This document shows, piece after piece, positions 57,011 through 64,000 of a stretch of DNA of 64,000 bases (positions within the stretch are counted from its first letter, which is position 1; each line of letters begins with the position of its first letter). The DNA lies in contig NZ_CP165782.1 in NCBI RefSeq assembly GCF_000513895.2, positions 3,308,501 through 3,372,500 on the forward strand. The letters are read 5' to 3'. The notes under the pieces were generated by a model, which saw only the letters and a list, made by a program, of their open reading frames with translations, searched no databases and had not been told where the DNA came from. Both the position numbers and the translations under genes were made by a program. This DNA is from Ensifer sp. WSM1721 (GTDB lineage: Bacteria; Pseudomonadota; Alphaproteobacteria; Rhizobiales; Rhizobiaceae).

Positions 57011-59470
57011 TTAGCTGCCGCGCGGTTTCGCCCGTGTCGTCGGAATGGCGTTGGCCGGATCTTCCGGCCAGGGATGCTTGGGGTAGCGCCCGCGCATTTC
57101 GGACCTCACATCCTTCCAAGAGCCGGCCCAGAAGCCTGGCAGGTCCCGCGTCGTCTGGATGGGTCGATGGCCGGGCGAAATCAGTTCCAGCAGCAGCGGC
57201 AGACGACCGTCGCCGATCGCCGGATGCGTCTTCAGGCCGAAGAGTTCCTGCACGCGGATCGACAAGAGCGGCTCGTCGCCATCGTAATGGATCGGATGGC
57301 GCTGTCCCGTCGGCGCTTCGAAATGCGTCGGCGCGAGCTTCGCGAGATCGCGCTGGAGGTCGTAAGGAACGAGAGACAGGAGGCCCTCGGCAAGATCGCG
57401 GCCCTTGATGCCATCGAGGCCGCCGGCGTCGCCCTGAAAGGGAACGAACCATTCATCGAGCCGGGAGATCAGCGCTGCATCCGACATGTCGGGCCAGGGC
57501 TCACCGATCGATCGATGCAGGAAGCCGATGCGGTCGCGTAGCTGCTCGACGTCCTTCGGGAATGGTATGGCAGCGAGCCCCAATTGCCGGATGCCCTCGG
57601 CGAGCGCCCGCGCCGCTGCTTCGCCGCTCGGACGCGGCAGCGGTTTTTCTTCGAAGACGATCGCTCCGAGCCGCGTCACCCGGCGGGCGCGCGCCTGCCG
57701 GCTCGCCCGGTCGAAGAAGCTCTGCTCTTCGGTGACGATCGCTCCGGGCATATGCGCCTCGACGTCGGCCCGGGTGATCTCGGCCGCCGCCAGCACCCGC
57801 TGCGCTCCGGCCCGGCCCGTGAGGTCGGCAATGACCAGCATCTCCGCCGCCGCAAGCCGCCCGGTCTCCGGCACCTCGGCGCCGCGTCCGTTCGCCATGA
57901 CGAAGCGGCCGCGCCCGCCGCGCTGCAGGGCAATGCGGTCGGGAAAGGCGTGCATCAGCATTTGGCCGGGCAGTGCGCGCTCGCCATTGGTCTGCGACGC
58001 GCCGAGGTCCGCGACCATGCGTCTCGCAAGACCGCGCGCCGCTTCCGCCCTCTCGCCGCGGTCGCTCCGGAATCGGCGCAGCCGCTCCTCGATGTCGATA
58101 TTGTTGCCGCCGAGGCCCTGTTCCGTGAGCATCACCGCGATGAGGCAGGCTTCCTGTGCCTGGCCCTCCTCGGCCGCCGAAACCGCCATCGCGGCAAGCC
58201 GCACGGGCAGGGCCAGATCGCGGACCTGGCGACCCCTCGGCGTCAGCGCGCCATTGGCATCGAGCGCACCGAGCTCGACGAGCAGACTGCGGGCCTCGCG
58301 CAAGGTCGTTTCCGGCGGCGGATCGAGGAATTTCAGCGACGACGGATCGGTCACACCCCAATGGGCAAGATCGAGCAGCAGGCCGGAAAGGTCGCTGGCA
58401 AGGATCTGCGGCGGCGTGAAGACGGGAAGCGCCGCCGTCTGCCCGGAATGCCAGAGACGGATTGCGATGCCGGGTTCGGTTCTTCCCGCACGGCCGGCGC
58501 GCTGGTCGGCCGAGGCCTTCGAGACGCGCACGGTCTCGAGCCGCGTGATCCCGGTCGAGGCCTCGAACACCGGCAGCCGCTGCAGACCGCTATCGACGAC
58601 AATCCGTACACCATCGATGGTGATCGAGGTTTCTGCGATGGACGTCGCAAGCACGATCTTGCGCGTGCCTCTCGGCGCCGGCCGGATCGCCGCATCCTGC
58701 TCCTTCTGGCTCAGATTGCCGTAGAGCCGCACGATCGTGGTCGCCTCGCCGAAGCGCCCGGCGAGGCGTTCGGCCGTGCGGGAGATCTCGGCCTGCCCGG
58801 GCAGGAAGGCGAGGATCGAGCCCTCTTCGGATCGGTGCGCTTCCGCGATCGTCCGGACCATCGCCTCCTCGACGCTTTCGCCCGTATTTCTGTTCTCGTA
58901 GCGAATGTCGATCGGAAAGCTCCGGCCTTCGCTCTTGAGAATCGGCGCACCGCCAATGAGTTTGGTGACGCGATCCACATCGAGCGTCGCCGACATGACG
59001 ATGAGCCTCAGATCGTCGCGCAGCGCCGACCGCACGTCGAGCGCCAGCGCCAAGCCGAAATCGGCGTCGAGCGAGCGCTCGTGGAACTCATCGAAGAGAA
59101 CGGCTGAAACGCCGGAAAGCTCGGGATCGTCGAGGATCATCCGGGCAAAGACGCCCTCGGTCACTACCTCGATCCGGGTCTTCGCCGAAACCCGATTGTC
59201 GAGCCGCATTCGGTAGCCGACGGTTTCGCCCAGCTTCTCGCCGAGGAGCTCGGCCATGCGTCCGGCCGCGGCGCGTGCGGCGAGCCGACGCGGTTCGAGC
59301 AGAATGATCTTGCCGTCGCCACGCCAGGATTGGTCGAGCAGGAAGAGCGGCACCAGCGTGGTCTTGCCGGCCCCGGGCGGGGCGGAAAGCACGACGGATC
59401 CGGAGGCTTCAAGCGCCTCGGCGAGCTGAGGCAGGATCTCGCGGACCGGCAGGGAGGGAAGCGTCCGCAT
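57011..59470 (-). CDS. hrpB: ATP-dependent helicase HrpB
   Basis: 819 aa DEAH-box helicase of normal HrpB length. Motif I is SAPPGAGKTTLV (~29-40), motif II DEFHERSLDAD, motif III VMSATLD, motif VI QRAGRAGR. The C-terminal HrpB domain ends with the family signature around YPKHPWPEDPANA. RNA or DNA role is not firmly known. Its ATG shares bases with the stop of the upstream ABC ATPase gene (TGATG), an unusual coupling of a helicase to a transporter. Confidence 0.95.
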   Translation of the reverse strand: MRTLPSLPVREILPQLAEALEASGSVVLSAPPGAGKTTLVPLFLLDQSWRGDGKIILLEPRRLAARAAAGRMAELLGEKLGETVGYRMRLDNRVSAKTRIEVVTEGVFARMILDDPELSGVSAVLFDEFHERSLDADFGLALALDVRSALRDDLRLIVMSATLDVDRVTKLIGGAPILKSEGRSFPIDIRYENRNTGESVEEAMVRTIAEAHRSEEGSILAFLPGQAEISRTAERLAGRFGEATTIVRLYGNLSQKEQDAAIRPAPRGTRKIVLATSIAETSITIDGVRIVVDSGLQRLPVFEASTGITRLETVRVSKASADQRAGRAGRTEPGIAIRLWHSGQTAALPVFTPPQILASDLSGLLLDLAHWGVTDPSSLKFLDPPPETTLREARSLLVELGALDANGALTPRGRQVRDLALPVRLAAMAVSAAEEGQAQEACLIAVMLTEQGLGGNNIDIEERLRRFRSDRGERAEAARGLARRMVADLGASQTNGERALPGQMLMHAFPDRIALQRGGRGRFVMANGRGAEVPETGRLAAAEMLVIADLTGRAGAQRVLAAAEITRADVEAHMPGAIVTEEQSFFDRASRQARARRVTRLGAIVFEEKPLPRPSGEAAARALAEGIRQLGLAAIPFPKDVEQLRDRIGFLHRSIGEPWPDMSDAALISRLDEWFVPFQGDAGGLDGIKGRDLAEGLLSLVPYDLQRDLAKLAPTHFEAPTGQRHPIHYDGDEPLLSIRVQELFGLKTHPAIGDGRLPLLLELISPGHRPIQTTRDLPGFWAGSWKDVRSEMRGRYPKHPWPEDPANAIPTTRAKPRGS

Positions 59471-60150
59471 CAGGCCTGCTCCTCGATGCCGATCTCAATC
59501 ACCCGGCCGCCGGCGGCTTGAGCATCGGCGCCGTCATGGGTTACGAGAATGGTCGGCAATCCGGCCGCCTTCGCCTTGGAGAAGACCAGTTCGCGCATCT
59601 GGCGCCTGAGCGGCGCATCGAGCTTCGAGAAGGGCTCGTCGAGCAGCAGGAAATCAGGTGCCGAAACGAGCACCCTTTGCAGCGCCACGCGCGCCTTCTG
59701 GCCGCCGGAGAGCGTATCCGGATCGCGGTCGAAGAAACCGCCAAGCCCCACCTCCTTGAGCGCTGCTTCTGCCAGCGCGCGGCGCGCCTTTCGCCCACTG
59801 ACGGCCGGCGGGATGGCGAAGGCGACATTGCCGCCGACGGACAGGTGCGGAAAGAGCAGCGGGTCCTGGAACAGGATGCCCGCATGGCGCTGGTTAGCGG
59901 GGGTTTCCGTGAGGTCCTCGGTCCCGATCAACAGCCGCCCGCTCACCTCGAAGGCTCGGTCAAGAAAACCGCCCGCGAAGGCAAGCAGCGTCGATTTGCC
60001 GGAGCCGGACGGGCCCATGATTGTCAGCACCTCCCCCGGCATCACCTTCGCCGAGACGGTAAGCAACGTCCGGCTACCCAGGCGGATCGTCACGTCCGAC
60101 AGCGTCAAAGGTCTGGTCTTGCTCCATACCGACTCGGCGATTTCCTGCAT
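59470..60150 (-). CDS. ABC transporter ATP-binding protein (YnjD-like)
   Basis: 226 aa. Walker A GPSGSGKST (46-54), signature TLSGGQKARVALQRV, Walker B FLLLDEPFSKLD. It most resembles the small ATPases of thiamine/iron-type importers (ThiQ, YnjD). It is third in the set binding protein - permease - ATPase. It starts directly after the permease stop and overlaps hrpB by the TGATG junction. Confidence 0.88.
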   Translation of the reverse strand: MQEIAESVWSKTRPLTLSDVTIRLGSRTLLTVSAKVMPGEVLTIMGPSGSGKSTLLAFAGGFLDRAFEVSGRLLIGTEDLTETPANQRHAGILFQDPLLFPHLSVGGNVAFAIPPAVSGRKARRALAEAALKEVGLGGFFDRDPDTLSGGQKARVALQRVLVSAPDFLLLDEPFSKLDAPLRRQMRELVFSKAKAAGLPTILVTHDGADAQAAGGRVIEIGIEEQA

Positions 60151-61881
60151 TCACGTCCTCATTGCCCGCCGGTTGCGGAATAGCAACTGCGGTGCGAGCG
60201 ATGCAACGAGAAATGCCAGGAAGGGCAGGAGTGCCTGGACGAGAGCATAGACGCCGATCACCCGGCGATCGCCGCCCGAGGCGAGCGCGACCGCTTCGGT
60301 CGTGATCGTCGTCAGCCGCCCGGCGCCGATGAGGAGCGTCGGCAGATACAGGCTGACCGAAACCGAAAAACCGACCGCGAGCGCGGTGAGGCAGGCGCGA
60401 AAGAGCAGCGGCAAGCGGACCGTCAGCAGGATTTCGAGCGCGGACTTGCCGAAGCCGGCGGCGATCCTTTCGAAGCGTGGATCGAGCTCACGCCAAGGAG
60501 CCGAGAGCGACAGGAGGACGTAAGGGAGCACGAACAGAAAATGGATGGCGAACACGCTCGGAAAGGCCGGCGTGAAGCCCGCCGAAACGATCAGAATCTG
60601 CAGACCGAAGACGAAGCTGATCTCCGGCACCAGCAGCGGCAGATAAAGCAAGCGATAGTGGCCGGGTGTCCTGTTTCCGCCCGCAGTGCTGTTGCGGTAA
60701 AGCAGCAGGATCGTTGAGAGGAGCGCCAGGGATGCCGCCGAGAGCGCAAGCGCTATCGTGGTGCCAAGTGGCGCCCAGAGTCGAGGAAGTGTACGCAGCC
60801 AGGTTCCCGCTGTGAGCTGCCCGGGCAGCGCAGCCGGAAATGGCCAGAGACCGGCAACTGACCAGATCGCGAGAAGGCCGAGCCCGACGAAGATGACGGC
60901 CGCGCAGGCGGTCATCGCGAAGGCGGAGGCGGCGCGAACTGCGCCGTCCCTCGCAAGGCGTCGCCCCGAATGGGTCAGGCGGGCCAAAGCGATCTTTCCG
61001 AGCCTTTCGAGCGCGATCCATACCGCCATTGCGGCGAGAACGATCGCAAGCTGTAAGAGGGCACCTGCGGATGCGAGAAATCGCTGATCGGGATCATGAT
61101 ACGCCGCCCACTGGGCGATGCGCACGGGCAATGTTGGCGGCAGTTGCGGCCCGAGGATCATCGCAACATCGACGACGGAGACCGAATAGACGAGCACGGC
61201 GAAGACCGGCAGACGGATCTGCCGGTAGAGTGCCGGCCAGAGGCTGACGGCAAAGCCGGAGATGCGCCCATAGCCGAACGCCGCCGTCAGTTGGCCGGCT
61301 GTTGAGACGGAAAGCTGCGGCAGGGCGGCAAGCGTCACCAGAAAGAGGAAGGGAACCTCCTTGGTGATGAGCCCGGCGATCATCAAGAGCGCGCAAGGAT
61401 CGTTCGGAACAAGCCAATCGGGGGGCCGCGTGAAACCGGTGAACTCGGGCGAGACGAGCCGCAGCAGGAACCCCGATGGCGCGACGAGGAAGGCCAACGC
61501 GAAGGCCGCCGCCGCATGCGGAACGGCAAGGAGCGGCGACACCAGATGCTGGATGCGGGTAAAGACCGAAGTGCCGGCAAAGCCTGCCACGAAGCCGCCG
61601 ACGATCGCCAGGGCGGCAAAGGTGGTGATCAGGCCCGCGAAGAAACCGGTGAGCGCAGAGCGAAGAATGTGCGGCTGTTGCGCCAGCTCGGCAAGGTGAG
61701 CAAGCGTCAGGTGAAGGCCGCCGAGCGCAGGCAGGTAGCCGAAGGCCGGCAGGATTGCCCCGGCGAAGCCCGCGAAGACCGGCAGCCCGAGGATGAGGAC
61801 GAGGAGCGCATTTGCGTCGAGAAGACGCTTTCCAGGCTTTTGGCACGCTTCGCGCCGCGTTCGCTTAATTGCCTGCCCCAT
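60151..61881 (-). CDS. ABC transporter permease, fused two-unit type (YnjC-like)
   Basis: 576 aa, about twelve membrane helices in two homologous halves, as in ThiP/FbpB/YnjC. The first half has LITKEVPFLFLVTLAALPQL and the second LPLLFRACLTALAVGFSVSVSLYLP (split) near the EAA loop region. It moves the substrate bound by the YnjB-like protein. The start overlaps the binding-protein gene by 17 nt. Substrate unknown. Confidence 0.88.
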   Translation of the reverse strand: MGQAIKRTRREACQKPGKRLLDANALLVLILGLPVFAGFAGAILPAFGYLPALGGLHLTLAHLAELAQQPHILRSALTGFFAGLITTFAALAIVGGFVAGFAGTSVFTRIQHLVSPLLAVPHAAAAFALAFLVAPSGFLLRLVSPEFTGFTRPPDWLVPNDPCALLMIAGLITKEVPFLFLVTLAALPQLSVSTAGQLTAAFGYGRISGFAVSLWPALYRQIRLPVFAVLVYSVSVVDVAMILGPQLPPTLPVRIAQWAAYHDPDQRFLASAGALLQLAIVLAAMAVWIALERLGKIALARLTHSGRRLARDGAVRAASAFAMTACAAVIFVGLGLLAIWSVAGLWPFPAALPGQLTAGTWLRTLPRLWAPLGTTIALALSAASLALLSTILLLYRNSTAGGNRTPGHYRLLYLPLLVPEISFVFGLQILIVSAGFTPAFPSVFAIHFLFVLPYVLLSLSAPWRELDPRFERIAAGFGKSALEILLTVRLPLLFRACLTALAVGFSVSVSLYLPTLLIGAGRLTTITTEAVALASGGDRRVIGVYALVQALLPFLAFLVASLAPQLLFRNRRAMRT

Positions 61882-63091
61882 AGCGCCGGGTCCATTCCGC
61901 TTCGATTCGCGTCATCCAGTCGGGGTGCGGCTCATCGAGCATAGGGCCGAGTTCGTCCGGCCCGAGTGTCGCAACGCCCAGATCCAGGCGCCCGAATGCG
62001 GCTCGATCGGCGGCCGGAAGTTTTGCGAGAGACAGCACCGTCGGATCGCCCCAGACCTTCGGGTCCTGCTTTCGTAGCTGCGCTTCGGGCGAGAGCAGGA
62101 AATCGGCAAGGAGAAGCGCGCCGGCCTTCGCCGTCGCATTGTAGGGGATGGCGACGAAGTGGGTGTTGCCGAGCGTACCACCGGAAAAGACGAAGGAGCG
62201 CACCGTGTCCGGCAGCTCGCCATTGGCGATTGCGGAGGAGGCTTCTGCCGGGTTGAAAGCGAAGATGATGTCGAGCTCGCCGTCGGCAAGCTTCTGCTTC
62301 ATGTCGGGATAGTTCTGCGGGTAGGCCTTGCCCTTGCGCCAGAGGAGCGGCGTGAGTTTATCGAGATAGGCGAAAAGCGGCGCGACATCCGCCTGGAACG
62401 TGGCGTCGTCGACAGGCTGCTGCAGCTTGGCTTTGTCGTGGATGAGCTCTGTCAGCACCTGCTTCAGGAAGGAAGAGCCGGTGAAATCCGGCGGCTGCGG
62501 ATAGGAAAATCGCCCCGGATTGGCCTCGGCCCATTTCAGGAGCTCCGCCGCCGATCGCGGCAGCTCGCCCGCCTTCATGCGGGCCGTGTCGTAGAAAAAC
62601 ACGAGTTTCGCGCCGCCCCAGGGACTCTCCAGCCCATCCGTCGGAATGGTGAAATCCTTGAGCACCGTCGGCTTGTTCTCGTGATCGACATAGCGCCAGC
62701 TCGGCAATTTCGTCGCCCAGCCGGGGCCGTAAAGCAGCCCCTCGCGCTTCATCGCCGCAAAGTTCTCGCCGTTGATCCAGACGAGATCGACGGAGCCGCC
62801 CTCGTCCTTTCCCGCCGATTTTTCCGCAAGCACGGTTGCGATCGCTTTCGCGGTGTCGCCGAGCTTCACATGAACGACGGAAACACCGTAGCGGCTCTTC
62901 ATCTGCTCCCCGGCCCAGCGGATATAGGCGTTGATGTTTTCGGATCCGCCCCAGGCATTGAAGTAGACGGTCTGGCCCTTCGCCTCGGCAACGACCGCAT
63001 CCCAATTGCCGATGTCGGTTGCGGCGGCCTGGCTGGCAAGGCCAAGCGCCAGCATTGCCGCTCCGATGATGCGCCCGACTCCCCTGATCAT
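61865..63091 (-). CDS. ABC transporter substrate-binding protein (YnjB-like)
   Basis: 408 aa from the ATG at 63091 (GGAGGGAGC upstream), followed by a signal peptide cleaved near QAAA-TD (~24). The mature N-terminus WDAVVAEAKGQTVYFNAWGGSENINAY (split) and FFYDTARMKAGELPRSAAELLKW match the YnjB/COG4134 group of type-II binding proteins. The E. coli YnjBCD substrate is not established. Candidates by fold are thiamine-like or polyamine-like compounds. Confidence 0.88.
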   Translation of the reverse strand: MIRGVGRIIGAAMLALGLASQAAATDIGNWDAVVAEAKGQTVYFNAWGGSENINAYIRWAGEQMKSRYGVSVVHVKLGDTAKAIATVLAEKSAGKDEGGSVDLVWINGENFAAMKREGLLYGPGWATKLPSWRYVDHENKPTVLKDFTIPTDGLESPWGGAKLVFFYDTARMKAGELPRSAAELLKWAEANPGRFSYPQPPDFTGSSFLKQVLTELIHDKAKLQQPVDDATFQADVAPLFAYLDKLTPLLWRKGKAYPQNYPDMKQKLADGELDIIFAFNPAEASSAIANGELPDTVRSFVFSGGTLGNTHFVAIPYNATAKAGALLLADFLLSPEAQLRKQDPKVWGDPTVLSLAKLPAADRAAFGRLDLGVATLGPDELGPMLDEPHPDWMTRIEAEWTRRYGAGN

Positions 63092-63161
63092 GATTTTTGC
63101 TCCCTCCGCCCTGTTTGCTGGCCGAGGGTACGGCAAGGCCATGCGGCGTCAATCCAGGTCC

Positions 63162-63200
63162 CCGGCGGCAACCGTCACGATTCGGTGAAACCGCCGCCGG
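63162..63200. other. Hairpin between the cyclodeaminase-like gene and the ABC operon
   Basis: CCGGCGG (63162-63168) pairs with CCGCCGG (63194-63200), with ACCG/CGGT pairing inside. No U-run on the minus strand. Possibly a factor-dependent stop or processing signal. Confidence 0.3.
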
Positions 63201-63213
63201 GCGGGCGCAAAGC

Positions 63214-64000
63214 CTATGCCTTGCCCCGCTTCGCCTCGAGGGCGAGCACCGCGCCGGCCAGATCCTCGAGTGCCGCGCCCACCGATTTGAACAGCGTGAT
63301 TTCGTCGGGAGCGGTGCGTCCGGGATGTTCGCCGCGGGCGAGCTCGAAGAGATCGGCGCGGATCGCGGCTTCCGTGATGAGCCCGGCCTTGAGCGGCTGG
63401 ACGATGTCGCCGCCCTCCTTGAGCGCGCCCGTGCGCGTGTCGACGAAGATGGTGGCGCGGGTGGCGGCACGGTCGTCCGACTCGCGCATCGTCGGCTTGA
63501 AGGCGCCGATGAGGTCGAGATGCGCTCCGGGCTTCAGCCAGTCGCCGCGGATCAGCGGCGCGGAAGAAAGCGTCGCGCAGGAAATGATGTCCGCCTCCCT
63601 GGCCGCCGCCTCGAGATCGGTCGCCACCGACACCGAGATGTTCCCGAGGTCGAGTTCCTCTGCCGTTGCCTCCGCCTTCTTCGGATCGCGCCCCCAGACC
63701 GCCACCTTGCGGATTGGGCGGACGGATGCATGAGCCTCGATGACGTTGGTCGACAGCCGCCCCGTTCCGACCATCAGCATCGAGCTTGCATCCTGCCGCG
63801 CAAGATAGCGGGCGGCGAGCGCGGAAGCCGCCGCCGTCCGCCGGGCGGTGAGCTCGCCGCCATCGAGGATCGCCAACAATTCGCCGGTCTTGCCGGAGGA
63901 AAGCAGATAGCTGCCGTGGATCGCGGGCAGGCCGCGCGTCTGGTTGCCCGGGAAAACCGAGACCATCTTGACGCCGACATAGGCGCCCGGCTGCCAGGCA
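63214..64000 (-). CDS. Ornithine cyclodeaminase/mu-crystallin family protein (N-terminus beyond window)
   Basis: The reading frame runs past the window end: upstream of the Met at 63966 it continues as AWQPGAYVGVKM, so ~260 residues of the C-terminal part are visible. LMVGTGRLSTNVIEAHASV is the NAD-binding loop (GxGxxA-like) and VWGRDPKKAEATAEEL follows, with HLDLIGAFKPTMRESDD as the family's C-terminal motif. Family members include ornithine cyclodeaminase, alanine dehydrogenase and delta1-pyrroline-2-carboxylate reductase. The last is common in rhizobia for hydroxyproline/proline derivatives. It precedes the YnjBCD-like operon by 122 nt, which hints that the transporter may import an amino-acid derivative (inference). 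Confidence 0.88.
   Translation of the reverse strand, partial: AWQPGAYVGVKMVSVFPGNQTRGLPAIHGSYLLSSGKTGELLAILDGGELTARRTAAASALAARYLARQDASSMLMVGTGRLSTNVIEAHASVRPIRKVAVWGRDPKKAEATAEELDLGNISVSVATDLEAAAREADIISCATLSSAPLIRGDWLKPGAHLDLIGAFKPTMRESDDRAATRATIFVDTRTGALKEGGDIVQPLKAGLITEAAIRADLFELARGEHPGRTAPDEITLFKSVGAALEDLAGAVLALEAKRGKA

Overview
The window is a GC-rich, densely coded stretch of alphaproteobacterial chromosome. Gene content and order (phaZ, trpFBA-accD-folC, addAB, ahcY, a HPr/EIIA/HprK block beside exoS(chvG)-chvI, pckA, the his cluster with coaA, hslVU, glcB, actSR) match the origin-proximal region of Sinorhizobium/Ensifer. ExoS (595 aa from its TTG codon) and PckA (536 aa) have the lengths I know from S. 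meliloti. I see no tRNA, rRNA, CRISPR array, prophage, integrase or transposase gene. This is core chromosome with intergenic palindromic repeats, not an island. No wholly new multigene system is evident. The items of interest are variant proteins, fusions, unusual couplings and DNA sites inside known pathways.

Layout. 1-8.1 kb: a GntR-type regulator with two winged-helix segments (cut by the window edge), divergent from a sugar cassette. The cassette has an altronate-dehydratase-family enzyme, an aldo/keto reductase of the L-fucose/aldose dehydrogenase type, a CUT2-type ABC importer and a zinc alcohol dehydrogenase. This looks like non-phosphorylative deoxysugar or sugar-acid catabolism (L-fucose or L-galactose type). 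8.4-11.6 kb: PHB depolymerase phaZ, a DUF2852 membrane protein, a YgjP-type metalloprotease and a YqaE/Pmp3 protein. 11.7-17 kb: trpF-trpB-trpA-accD-folC. 17.3-29.2 kb (minus strand): trxA, then addA-addB-murU-(tsaE-amgK fusion)-divL, almost without gaps. 29.4-35.1 kb (minus): ahcY, then chvI-exoS-hprK-EIIA-HPr, which link envelope sensing to a phosphotransfer relay. 35.4-38.3 kb: pckA, arfB, alkB. 38.4-43 kb (minus): hisB-DUF2628-hisH-hisA-hisF-hisE-coaA. 43.4-46.9 kb: hslV-GNAT-hslU and a DUF1402 protein with lysozyme-like motifs. 47-53.2 kb: cytochrome P450, an orphan HyuA-like protein, malate synthase G. 53.3-56.7 kb: a lipoprotein L,D-transpeptidase, mmcB, and the redox pair actS-actR. 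57-64 kb (minus): ornithine-cyclodeaminase-like gene, a YnjB/YnjC/YnjD-like ABC importer and the helicase hrpB.

Non-coding content: five copies or fragments of a two-module mosaic palindrome (RIME-like), two copies of a second ~47-bp palindrome, three other palindromic repeats, several clear intrinsic terminators, three intergenic parS-like 16-mers that fit an origin-proximal location, and palindromic operator candidates in front of the sugar operon, ahcY and pckA.
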